A program made the position numbers and the translations under genes. A DNA stretch of 64,000 bases from Bryobacteraceae bacterium (GTDB taxonomy: Bacteria > Acidobacteriota > Terriglobia > Bryobacterales > Bryobacteraceae): assembly GCA_019752335.1 (NCBI GenBank), contig JAIEMJ010000007.1:124001-188000 (forward strand), written 5' to 3'. The notes beneath the pieces were generated by a model. That model saw only the letters and a program-made list of their open reading frames with translations, had not been told where the DNA came from and did no database searches. Of this stretch, positions 52,030 through 60,556 are shown piece by piece (positions within the stretch are counted from its first letter, which is position 1; every line of letters begins with the position of its first letter).

Positions 52030-53952
52030 TCACCCCCACAACTGGCGCGACTTCGCCTTGCGCGCCAAGCCTTTCATAATGCGTTCCAGTCCCGTGCCAA
52101 ACGGCTGGTCCGTCGTCAGGTACGTCCAAGTGGCGCCGCGCCGCACGGGGACTTCGTTTTCCGCCTCTAACTCTACCTGATCCCACAGCGCCGTAAACAG
52201 GCGGTCAATCGTGCGCAGATACTCGCTCAACGGATCGCGGCCACCCAGGTTCAGCCAGGCGAAGCCGGTCTTCAACTCCGCCACTTCCTCCAGATAACAG
52301 GCCCACGCCTCATCCACCGCCGCCAGCCGGCCCAGATACTCGGGCTGGTCCAACAACGCTTCGCGCTGCTCCAGCACCGCATGACGCTGCCCCTCGACGA
52401 CGCGCTCGTACTTATCGAGGAACATACGCGCATCCAGGTGCTGGCCCTCCGCGCGACGCTGCAGCATGGCGATATCTTCCACCGTGCGGATCACCTCGTC
52501 ATCGTCGCGGAAGCGGCGAACCAGATCGTCTTCAAGCGAGACAAAAAAGCGCGAACTGCCGGGGTCGCCCTGACGGCCCGCGCGGCCGCGCAACTGATGA
52601 TCGATGCGGCGGCTGGCGTGCCGGCACGTGCCCACGACATGCAAACCGCCCAACGTGGCGACGCCCTCGCCGAGCAGAATGTCCACGCCCCGGCCGGCCA
52701 TGTTGGTGGACACCGTCACCGTACCGGCCTGTCCGGCGCGGGCAATCAGCGCGGCCTCCTCGGCTTCGTGGCGCGCATTGAGCACCTGGTGCGGCACGCC
52801 GTGCAAGCGGGCGCTGAGTTGGTCAGAGGCTTCCACGGAGTCCGTACCGACCAATACCGGGCGGCCGGTCGCGTGCATCTGCCGCACCTCTTCGACGATC
52901 GCGTCCAGCTTCGCTTCGCGCGTCTCGAAGAGCCGGTCCGGGAAGTCTTCCCGGATCATCGGCCGGTGCGTTGGCAGCACCTCCGCGGGCAGGCCGTACA
53001 TCTCGCTAAACTCGAGCGACTGCGTCGCGGCTGTGCCCGTCATGCCGCACAGGTGACCGTACTGGAGCACGTAATTCTGCAACGTGATCGACGACAGCAC
53101 CCGGCCGGGGTCGCGAATCGCCAGCCCTTCCTTCTCTTCGAGCGCCGCATGAATCCCCGCCGGCCAACGGCGCTCCTGCGCCATGCGTCCCTTATATTCA
53201 TCCACCGGCACCACGCGCCCTTCGTGGACCAGATAGTCCATGTCGCGAGTCAACAAGTAGCGCGCGTGCAGCGCGTGGTAGACCGCCGTCAGCAACGGCA
53301 TGTTGTCGTAGATATTGCCCAGCAGCCGCTCCACTTCGGTCAACCCGGCCTCGGTAATCTGGACGTCCGGCTGCGTCGTGTTCACCGTGAAGTGCGTGTG
53401 TAGCTGCAACTGCCGCGCGGCATACGCGGCTTGCGTAGCGCGCTCGACGGCCCCCTCGGTCTCGCCCGCCAGCACCAACGGAATGCGGGCTTCGTCGATC
53501 AGGATGGAATCGGCCTCATCGATCAGCGCGGCGTGCAGCGTCCGCTGCACCCGCTCGGCGCGCGTCAGGGCGCGGCAGTCGCGCAGATGGTCGAAGCCGG
53601 CTTCGGTGGCCGCTAGGTAGGTAACGTCCGCGGCGTAGGCCTCGCGACGCTCCGCGGCGGTGCTAGCTTGGCCCACCCACGCGGCACGCAAGCCCAAGTG
53701 CCGGTAGGCCGGACCCATCCACTCGGCATCGCGCCGCGCCAGATAGTCGTTGGCGGTGAGCACATGCACGCCTTCGCTGGCTTCTGCCAGCACCGCCGCG
53801 GCCGGCATGGCCGCCAGCGTTTTGCCTTCGCCGGTCTGCATTTCAACGATGCGTCCGGCGAGCAGGGCTTCCGCACAGCGAATCTGCGTGGGGAACAGCG
53901 TAAAGCCCAGGGTGAGGCGCGCCGCTTCCACGGCGCGCGCGAAGATGTCCAC
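52030..53952 (-). CDS. Short SecA-like ATPase
   Basis: The protein has 640 residues against about 830-900 for housekeeping SecA. NBD1 is complete, with Walker A MQTGEGKT (38-45), TANDYLARRDAEWMG and the DEAD box (145-148) in LIDEADSILIDEAR. The preprotein crosslinking region and NBD2 (NMAGRGVDILLGEG, RRIDHQLRGRAGRQGDPGSS) follow, and a shortened C-terminal helical part closes the chain. The N-terminal 70-80 residues of normal SecA and the C-terminal zinc-binding linker are missing. It is therefore an accessory SecA2-type or divergent SecA. It sits two bases behind the trigger factor gene and four bases before a CBM9-like exported protein; both neighbours fit a secretion role. Confidence 0.87.
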   Translation of the reverse strand: MDIFARAVEAARLTLGFTLFPTQIRCAEALLAGRIVEMQTGEGKTLAAMPAAAVLAEASEGVHVLTANDYLARRDAEWMGPAYRHLGLRAAWVGQASTAAERREAYAADVTYLAATEAGFDHLRDCRALTRAERVQRTLHAALIDEADSILIDEARIPLVLAGETEGAVERATQAAYAARQLQLHTHFTVNTTQPDVQITEAGLTEVERLLGNIYDNMPLLTAVYHALHARYLLTRDMDYLVHEGRVVPVDEYKGRMAQERRWPAGIHAALEEKEGLAIRDPGRVLSSITLQNYVLQYGHLCGMTGTAATQSLEFSEMYGLPAEVLPTHRPMIREDFPDRLFETREAKLDAIVEEVRQMHATGRPVLVGTDSVEASDQLSARLHGVPHQVLNARHEAEEAALIARAGQAGTVTVSTNMAGRGVDILLGEGVATLGGLHVVGTCRHASRRIDHQLRGRAGRQGDPGSSRFFVSLEDDLVRRFRDDDEVIRTVEDIAMLQRRAEGQHLDARMFLDKYERVVEGQRHAVLEQREALLDQPEYLGRLAAVDEAWACYLEEVAELKTGFAWLNLGGRDPLSEYLRTIDRLFTALWDQVELEAENEVPVRRGATWTYLTTDQPFGTGLERIMKGLARKAKSRQLWG

Positions 53953-53954
53953 GT

Positions 53955-55265
53955 TTACTCGGCGGCGGCTTCCACGGCTTCTGCTGGGTCAACGGGCATT
54001 TCGCCCGCTACCTTGCGAGCGTTGTCGAAGAGGAAATTGCGCGTCTTCCAGTCGCGGATCTGGCTCGCGACGTTCTGCATCACGCCATCCTTCTCCCAAC
54101 GCTGGCGGACGGCGATGGGCGGCTCGCGGCGCTCACGCGCCACGCGCTGAATCTCCCGGTCGAGGTCGTCCTGCGTCGCGTCGATGGCCTCGGCCGTCGC
54201 AATGCGATCCAGCAGGACACTCCCCTTCACCTGGCGCGCGGCGGTCTCCTGCCGCGCTTCGCGGATCTTGGCCCAGTCCAGGTTCATCTGGGATGGGTCG
54301 CCGCCGTTCTCTTTCACCATCTGCAGATAGTTTTCGACGTCGATCTGAATCTGCCGGTCAATCCAGGCGTTCGGCACAGAGAAGTCGTGCGCATCTACGA
54401 GCTTGTCCATCAGCATGCGCTTTGAGCCTTCCTGCGCGCTGCTCTCCTTGCTCCGCAACAACTGCGTGCGCACCGCGTTGCGCAACTCTTCGAAGCTTTG
54501 GAAGTCGCCGAGATCCTTGGCGAAGTCGTCGTTCAGTTCCGGCAGTTCCTTGCGGCGCAACTGGTTGAGCTTGATCTCGAAGACCACCTTCTTGCCGGCC
54601 AGCTTCTCGTGCGAATAGTCTTCGGGGTAGTCCACCGTCACCCGCGTGCTCGACCCCGGCTCCAGGCCGGTGATGGCGCTGGTGAATTCACTCATCGTGC
54701 TGGTCGCGCCGATTTCGAGCTGCAAGTCCTTGCTGCTCACCGGATCGCCGTCCACGCCTTCCACGCTCTCCAAATCAACGACCGCGAAGTCGCCTTCCTT
54801 GGCCGGGCGCGGATCGTCGTTCACGAACTGGGCCTTCTCCTCGCGAATCTCCTCGATGCGCTTGTCCAGCTCTTCGTCATCCACCACGGGCTCGTTGTAG
54901 ATCACTTCCACGTTGCGGTACTCACCGAGTTCGAACTCGGGCACCACCTCAAAACGCGCCTTGAATACGACGTCGGCGCCGTCGATGTACTTGAGGTCCA
55001 CCACTTCGGGTTGCCCCACCGTCTTGATCTGCTCGGCTTTGAAGCGCGCCAGCAGTTGCTTCGGAATCAAGCTCTCCAAAGTCTCCTGCCGGATTTCGGC
55101 GGCGAACTTCTGCCGCACAATACCCTTGGGCGCTTTGCCAGGGCGGAAGCCAGGCAGGCGTACCTTTTCGGTGTAGCTCTGCGCAATCCGCTCGCTTTCT
55201 TTCTCCACCTCGTGGGCCGGGATGGTAAATTCTAATTCGTGTTGACAACCTGCAATCAGCGCCAT
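53955..55265 (-). CDS. tig: Trigger factor
   Basis: The protein has 436 residues, normal for trigger factor. The ribosome-binding N-terminal domain has the signature GFRPGKAPKGIVRQKF (about 40-55). The FKBP-type peptidyl-prolyl isomerase domain lies at about 160-245 (AKEGDFAVVDLESVEG), and a long C-terminal helical chaperone arm ends with AAE. It binds nascent chains at the ribosome exit and can pass them to SecA. It heads an operon with the short SecA-like gene and a CBM9-like gene. The N-terminal MALIAGCQHELEF is a variant of the usual start but in the right register. Confidence 0.93.
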   Translation of the reverse strand: MALIAGCQHELEFTIPAHEVEKESERIAQSYTEKVRLPGFRPGKAPKGIVRQKFAAEIRQETLESLIPKQLLARFKAEQIKTVGQPEVVDLKYIDGADVVFKARFEVVPEFELGEYRNVEVIYNEPVVDDEELDKRIEEIREEKAQFVNDDPRPAKEGDFAVVDLESVEGVDGDPVSSKDLQLEIGATSTMSEFTSAITGLEPGSSTRVTVDYPEDYSHEKLAGKKVVFEIKLNQLRRKELPELNDDFAKDLGDFQSFEELRNAVRTQLLRSKESSAQEGSKRMLMDKLVDAHDFSVPNAWIDRQIQIDVENYLQMVKENGGDPSQMNLDWAKIREARQETAARQVKGSVLLDRIATAEAIDATQDDLDREIQRVARERREPPIAVRQRWEKDGVMQNVASQIRDWKTRNFLFDNARKVAGEMPVDPAEAVEAAAE

Positions 55266-55363
55266 GGCTTACATCAATCTCATTTATGGGGAAAAGTGAA
55301 AAAAGCAGGCCAGAATGCCTACCTCTAGCATTGTAACAGTCCCCGTCGCATAATAACGAAACG

Positions 55364-57892
55364 ATGCCTCGCCTCCGCCGCGCCCTCCTCGCTGTCCTTT
55401 TCTGCATCGTCGTTGCCGTGCAGGTGCGTTGGGCCACCTCCACCCTCGGGCGCTTTGTCGCGCCGCCCCGCAACCCCGAACTCATCAATGCGGTGAATAG
55501 CTCGCTCGTCGTCCAGGAAGGTCCCGGCATCAAGATCACCGGCGGAGCCGTTCTCACCGAGGACCGGATTATCGCCTTTGCTGGCCAACCTGTCACCCAA
55601 CGCGCCGAACTCTACCGCGAACTGCAGCGCGCCGCCCTCGGCCCCACCACGCTGACTCTGTTGCGTGGTGGGGAAACCATCGTCGTCCCGTACAAAGTCT
55701 TCTCCCTCACCGACGAATCCGACAACCTCTGGGGCGCCGCCCTCACCGTTGTCCTCAACATCCTCATGCCTGGCCTCTGCGCCCTGCTGGGCTTCTTTGT
55801 CGCCTGGCGGCGCCCTACTGAGGCCGGAGCCTGGATGCTCTTGATCACGCTGCTCGGTTGGTCCCAATTGGTCCACTCCAACTTTTGGATGCATTGGGGC
55901 TGGAACGACGTCCTGCGCACCGCCTCTTTCGCCCTGCAAAACTCCGCCACCGCCCTTTGGCCCGCCGCCTGGCTGTGGTTCTGCGTCGATTTTCCGGACC
56001 GCCGCCGGCGGCCCCTCCTACATCCCCTTCGGCTCTTTTTCGGCCTCGCGGCCCTCTTCAACGGCCTCATCGCCGGATCCATCGGCGCCTGGTACGCCAC
56101 CCAACCGGGGCCCCCCGCTTGGCAGTCACTCCTGGAATACTTGCCCCGTGGCACCTCCAATCTCCTCAGCTTTGGCCCCATCGGCTTGAGCTTCGCCGCC
56201 CTCTTCCACCGCTTCTTCCGCGAGCGCCAACCCGATCAACGCCGCCGCCTTCGCCTCCTCCTCACCGGACTCAACCTCGGACTCCTGCCCATCGGCCTGA
56301 TGCTCCTCTACACCTTCCTCGCCAAGAAGACCCTCGACGATCTACCCTTGCTGATCCTCATTCCCGGCCTGTTGGCGTTCGCCAGCCTCCCCGTCAGCCT
56401 CGCCTACGTCGTCCTCGTCGAGCGCGCCTTCGACGTCGGCGTCGTCGTACGGCAAGGCCTGCAGTACGCCCTGGCCACGCGCGGTCTGCAAGCCTTGCGC
56501 ATCCTGCTCATCGGCGGCGTGCTGTTGTACGCCTTCACCATCGGGGGCGACACCACCTTGAATCGCCCGCAACGCCTCACCCGTTTCGCCCTCTCCGTGC
56601 TCGCCGTCATCGTCATCGCCCGTGCCTTCGTCCCGCTGCTCGCCTGGCTGGACCGCCGCTTCTTCCGCGAAGCCGTCGACACCGAACGCCTCTTAAACCA
56701 GCTCCAAAACCACGTCGCCACCATCTTTGACCGGCGCGAGTTGCTCGAAACCGTCGCCGTGCGCGTCTCGCAAGCTTTGCACGTGCCCTGCGTCGCCGCC
56801 CTGGTTCCGGTGAATGGCCATTACATGGCGGCCCATGCCATCGGCTGTTCAGCAGAAGCCCAAATCCCCACCGACGGCGCCATCGCCCGCCGCGTCCGCA
56901 CCGGCCCGCAGACCATCTCCCAACTGCGCACCCTCATCCACGAGCCCGAATTCGCCGCCCTCGAACATCTCTCCACGGAAATTCTCCTGCCCCTCACCGC
57001 GCAAGAGCGTATGCTGGGCATTCTCAGCCTCGGCCCCAAGCAATCCGAACAGCCCTACTCGCCCGCCGACCTGCGCCTCCTCGAATCCGTCGCCCTCCAC
57101 ACCGGGCTCGCGCTCGAAAATAGCCGCCTCACCTCGGCCGTCGCCGACGAGGCCGCCCAACGCGAACGCATCCACCGCGAGATCGAAATCGCCCGCGAAG
57201 TGCAGGAACGCCTGCTCCCCCGCGGCGGACCCGCCGTCCCCGGCCTCGACTACGCCGGCCACTGCCGCCCCGCCCTCACCATCGGCGGCGACTACTTCGA
57301 CTATCTCCAAACCCCCTCCGGAGAAATCGGCTTCGCCCTCGGCGACATCGCCGGCAAAGGCGTCCCCGCCGCGCTGCTCATGGCCAGCCTGCAAGCCTCC
57401 CTCCGCGGCCTCACCGCCGGCGGCGTCGCCGATCTGCGCGAACTCATGGCCAAGCTCAACACGCTCGTCTACGACGCCACGCCCAAGAACCGCTTCGCCA
57501 CCTTCGTCTACGTCCTCTACGAACCCCAAACCCGCCGCGCCCGCCTCTGTTCGGCTGGGCACAACGCGAGCCTGCTCTTGCGCGACGGCAAAGCCGAATG
57601 GATCCGTCCGCCCGGCATCGCCTTGGGGCTCACGCGCAAGACCACCTACGAGCAGGTGGAATTCACCCTCATCCCCGGCGACCGCCTCATCCTCTACACC
57701 GACGGCATCACCGAAGCCCGCAACGCCGTCGAAGACGAATTCGGCGAAGACCGTCTGGCGTCGCTAGCCCTCACCCTCACCGGCCTGAACGCCCCGGAAA
57801 CTCTCACCGCCCTCATCGCCGGAGTCGACCAGTTCGCTGGCCCCACGCCCCAGCACGACGACCTCACCGCGCTCGTCCTGCGCGCGATTTAG
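55364..57892 (+). CDS. PDZ-like, membrane, GAF and PP2C (SpoIIE/RsbU) signalling protein
   Basis: The protein has 842 residues. After an N-terminal membrane helix comes a PDZ-like extracytoplasmic domain (about 55-112, RIIAFAGQPVTQRAELYREL). Some eight membrane helices fill about 120-430. A GAF domain (about 450-595) and a linker coiled coil lead to a PP2C/SpoIIE phosphatase (about 620-842), with GGDYFDY, LGDIAGKGVPAALLM, LCSAGHN and LYTDGITEARN all present. RsbU-type phosphatases act on anti-anti-sigma proteins, so it should link an envelope signal to a sigma-factor partner switch. No such partner is next to it. It is divergent from the trigger factor operon. Confidence 0.88.
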   Translation: MPRLRRALLAVLFCIVVAVQVRWATSTLGRFVAPPRNPELINAVNSSLVVQEGPGIKITGGAVLTEDRIIAFAGQPVTQRAELYRELQRAALGPTTLTLLRGGETIVVPYKVFSLTDESDNLWGAALTVVLNILMPGLCALLGFFVAWRRPTEAGAWMLLITLLGWSQLVHSNFWMHWGWNDVLRTASFALQNSATALWPAAWLWFCVDFPDRRRRPLLHPLRLFFGLAALFNGLIAGSIGAWYATQPGPPAWQSLLEYLPRGTSNLLSFGPIGLSFAALFHRFFRERQPDQRRRLRLLLTGLNLGLLPIGLMLLYTFLAKKTLDDLPLLILIPGLLAFASLPVSLAYVVLVERAFDVGVVVRQGLQYALATRGLQALRILLIGGVLLYAFTIGGDTTLNRPQRLTRFALSVLAVIVIARAFVPLLAWLDRRFFREAVDTERLLNQLQNHVATIFDRRELLETVAVRVSQALHVPCVAALVPVNGHYMAAHAIGCSAEAQIPTDGAIARRVRTGPQTISQLRTLIHEPEFAALEHLSTEILLPLTAQERMLGILSLGPKQSEQPYSPADLRLLESVALHTGLALENSRLTSAVADEAAQRERIHREIEIAREVQERLLPRGGPAVPGLDYAGHCRPALTIGGDYFDYLQTPSGEIGFALGDIAGKGVPAALLMASLQASLRGLTAGGVADLRELMAKLNTLVYDATPKNRFATFVYVLYEPQTRRARLCSAGHNASLLLRDGKAEWIRPPGIALGLTRKTTYEQVEFTLIPGDRLILYTDGITEARNAVEDEFGEDRLASLALTLTGLNAPETLTALIAGVDQFAGPTPQHDDLTALVLRAI

Positions 57893-58710
57893 ACGCACCC
57901 TTTGCCCACGCGCTCAAGGAGTCCCCTGTCCAGCCGGGAACGATAGTGACCGGGTCCTCCCCAGAAGCCGCGTGACACGCCCGAGCCTGGACAATGCCAG
58001 CTACTTTTGAGCGCTTCCGCGAGTGTTCGCCAAAGCCGATCCCACACGCCGGTAAAGAAGCCAAAGTTGCAGTTTTGTTCGACGTTATGCCGGTGGTGAA
58101 ACGCGGCGTCACCGACGAACCAGGACAGCAGCCCGCCTGAGATCGGCAGCGCTGAGTGCCCGATGGTCCCGTAGAGCCAGTTCAGGAACAGAAACCCAAG
58201 GAGGGCTTCGATGCTACAGGAGTGTCCCAACAAGAATAGGATGAGCAGCAACCCAAAACCCGCCGCCTCCAGCGGATTCATCACGTACAGACTGATTCCG
58301 CTGACGTTGGTGTGATCGTGGTGGCGCCGATGGGCAGCCTCGTAAAGCCACGTGGTGTGCATGAGGCGATGGAGCACGTACAGGCAAAGGTCGAAATAGA
58401 CGAACATCATCGCGCCGTCGAGCAAGGCAGACCACAACGGTCGTTCGACGAGAACGATGTGGCCGTGCTTTCAGAGCCACCACCCCGGAACTCCTACCCC
58501 AATGTTGATGGCGAGGATAACCAACGAAAGCAGCACGCCACTGCGGCTGGCTCGGGCTCGTGCGGTATTCATCGTGCGTGTCGCGAGAAGCCATTGCAGC
58601 GTGGCAATTCCGGCCCACGAAGTTACGTACATCGCGAGGTTCGCGACCACCAGCAGCGAAATAAATTGAAGGAAAGTCAGTTCGTTGAACCATGGCAGCA
58701 AGGCTTTCAA
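57889..58710 (-). pseudogene. Fatty acid hydroxylase / sterol desaturase, interrupted by one in-frame stop
   Basis: One frame runs from ATG 58710 to TAG/TGA at 57889 with a single TGA at 58473-58471 after the peptide VPGWWL; the following codons (KHGHIVLVERP) carry on in the same frame. Without that stop the protein would have 273 residues. The upstream part has two or three membrane helices. The downstream part keeps all three histidine boxes of the membrane di-iron family (HRLMH, HRRHHDH, HHRHN) and the closing NFGFFTGVWDRLW. One TGG-to-TGA change would explain the break. Reading starts at 58437 (TTG) only give a headless fragment. The tail after WDRLW is unusual and may be altered too. The 3' end overlaps the phosphatase gene by four bases. 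Confidence 0.8.
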
Positions 58711-58827
58711 TCCCGTGGCTCCTCTTATTGATCATTGCTCAGTTCAGAGCAACGCGCGTCTTCGCGACGTCTCCCATTTCCGTGCCACACCTCTAAAAAC
58801 CTTGTCAATTTGCTATCCTTACCCGTC

Positions 58828-59544
58828 GTGGTGGTCTTCTTCGACATCGACGGCACCTTGATCGATCACGACTCAGCCGAACGAACCGCCGTGTCCGCGC
58901 TCTCCGATTCTCTCGGCCGGACCGGGCCCGTCGAGACTCTCCTGGAATCCTGGAAAACGGCCTTCGACATCCACTACGCCCGATACCTCGCTGGCGAGTT
59001 GACCTTGCAACAGCAGCGCCGGGAGCGCCTTCGCGACGCCCTGGATCCGAGCCTCTCAGACGCTGGCGCCGACCATCTCAGCGCTCTCTATCTCCACCAC
59101 TATCTCGCTGCCTGCCAGCTTTATCCTGATGTCAGGGAGTGCCTGGAGCTTCTCGGCGGCTTCCCCTTGGGCATCATTTCCAACGGTGATCGCGTCCAGC
59201 AATACGAAAAATTGTCCCGCAACGGAATCGCGGATCGCTTCCAATCCTGGACTCTGTCCGCCGAATGCGGTGTCGCCAAGCCCAGCCGAGCCATCTTCGA
59301 TCTGGCCTGCGCCTCCCTGCAATCCCGGCCGTCCCAAGCGGTTTACGTTGGAGACCGCCTCGATGTCGACGCCGAAGGCGCACGAAACGCTGGCTTGCAT
59401 GGCATCTGGCTTCACCGCGCCGGACGGCGCGCGTCAAAGGTTCAAGATCAAATCCATTCGCTGGGCGATTTGCCCGCGCTGATTCAGGAGATCGCAAGAG
59501 CCGCCATTCCCCTTGACAGTTTAGGAGAGGCTGGACGACCCTAA
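58828..59544 (+). CDS. HAD-superfamily hydrolase
   Basis: The protein has 238 residues from a GTG at 58828; the frame is open to an ATG at 58735, but the HAD fold begins immediately after 58828 (VVFFDIDGTLIDHD). No clear ribosome-binding site decides the start. Motif I is FDIDGTLID, motif II ISNGD, motif III K in VAKPSRAIF, motif IV YVGDRLDVDAEGA. The cap domain is alpha-helical (class C1), as in phosphoglycolate phosphatases and haloacid dehalogenases; a small phosphatase is most likely. It stands alone next to gene debris. Confidence 0.87.
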   Translation: MVVFFDIDGTLIDHDSAERTAVSALSDSLGRTGPVETLLESWKTAFDIHYARYLAGELTLQQQRRERLRDALDPSLSDAGADHLSALYLHHYLAACQLYPDVRECLELLGGFPLGIISNGDRVQQYEKLSRNGIADRFQSWTLSAECGVAKPSRAIFDLACASLQSRPSQAVYVGDRLDVDAEGARNAGLHGIWLHRAGRRASKVQDQIHSLGDLPALIQEIARAAIPLDSLGEAGRP

Positions 59545-59628
59545 CAAAGTTAGAAGAAAGATGCCATGCGCGACCCCATCCAGTGGCTCCGCCAACGCCG
59601 GCAGCCCGCTATTGAAAGCTAGAGTTCT

Positions 59629-59777
59629 ATGATTCGAGATCACCGCGTGATGCTGGAAGCCGATCTCGCCGCGCTCTATCAGCTTTAGACTTCCATCTGA
59701 ATAAGGCCGTGCAACGGAATCTCGACGGGTTGCCCGAGGACTCCAGGTTCCAAATCACCAAGAGCGGGAAGCGTTGA
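59629..59777 (+). pseudogene. Remnant of an ORF6N-domain gene
   Basis: From ATG 59629 the translation MIRDHRVMLEADLAALYQL matches the start of ORF6N (KilA-N-associated) domains, then stops. Slipping frame at 59697 gives LNKAVQRNLDGLPEDSRFQIT, the next conserved block, to a TGA at 59775-59777. The rest of the gene is absent. The 347-base stretch 59545-59891 holds only this and an unidentified fragment (about 59776-59893). Confidence 0.65.
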
Positions 59778-59891
59778 TATTCCAAACTGGAATACCAAAC
59801 TGCGTCTACTGAAGCGAATCGGCGTTAGTGCCGACCCCGAGTTGGCCAGCAAGCAGCGGGACCACTCTTACCCCGTTGCGGGACATCACAC

Positions 59892-60243
59892 TTAGGACCG
59901 GGTGAATGGCTTCCGGGGAGGAAGCGGGATGTCAATTTCGACGTAGCTACCCGGCGTTACTGCGTTTAAGGCCTCGGCAATCTGCAAGAGATGCGGTCTA
60001 ACGAGGGTCCACCGGCCGACACTCAAAACCACGATGGCAATCTTGCGGCCCTCCAGGTTTTGCTGATAGCGGATGTTCTGATCCGGCGTCACGAAAACCT
60101 CGAAGCCAGCTTTTTCGGCGGCATCAAGCAACTCACCGTTCCTGAGACCATCCCATCCTTGGTCTCGGGCTTCGGTCACCGCATTGTCCAACCAGAACGC
60201 TGATTAGGCCCCGAGGCGTGCTGTTGTCAAAGAGCACTCGCAT
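59892..60243 (-). pseudogene. DUF5615-type toxin of a DUF433/DUF5615 pair, frameshifted
   Basis: Starting from the ATG at 60243-60241 the translation reads MRVLFDNSTPRGLISVLVG, the normal start of DUF5615 PIN-like proteins, but an extra A at about 60184-60185 (CAAT where homologues need CAT) throws it out of frame. The remaining 99 codons (AVTEARDQGWDGLRNGELLD...) follow in another frame from a TTG at 60191. Its ATG shares one base with the TGA of the upstream DUF433 gene, so the two form one operon. The protein cannot be made intact as written. Confidence 0.78.
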
Positions 60244-60488
60244 CAAGAACGTGCCATAGCCAGAGATTCTGTCAGGCTCTCGGCGGCGAACTCAAGCGTG
60301 GCGGCGATCTGTTCGCGCGTGAGCTGATACTGCTCTATCAGTTCATCGATCGACAAACTGTCTTGCAGGTTTTCAAAGACGATCGACACTGGCGTGCGCG
60401 TTCCCTTGAACACCCATGCACCGCTTACCTTGCCAGGGATGCTTTCCACGGCGGGGCACTGAGACCAATCGAGCATTGCCGTAGCCAT
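60243..60488 (-). CDS. DUF433 antitoxin
   Basis: The protein has 81 residues with GGAGA upstream of the ATG at 60488. It is a typical DUF433 protein: GAWVFKGTRTPVSIVFENLQ, followed by the helix-turn-helix SIDELIEQYQLTREQIAATLEFA. DUF433 proteins are the DNA-binding antitoxins of DUF433/DUF5615 toxin-antitoxin pairs. The toxin gene behind it is frameshifted, so this is now probably an orphan antitoxin. Confidence 0.87.
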   Translation of the reverse strand: MATAMLDWSQCPAVESIPGKVSGAWVFKGTRTPVSIVFENLQDSLSIDELIEQYQLTREQIAATLEFAAESLTESLAMARS

Positions 60489-60556
60489 CGGTGATTTCTC
60501 CTTCCCTCCACATTATCGGACACCGGGTAACCTGTCATGAAAAACCGTCCCCAACC

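Noticed and set aside
56814-57767. Pro/Ser-rich 317-codon frame inside the PP2C gene
   Set aside because: Low-complexity translation from a shifted frame of the phosphatase domain.
58471-58473. TGA in the hydroxylase gene read as selenocysteine
   Set aside because: The family has no known selenoprotein, the site is not a catalytic Cys position and I see no convincing SECIS hairpin; a nonsense mutation is simpler.
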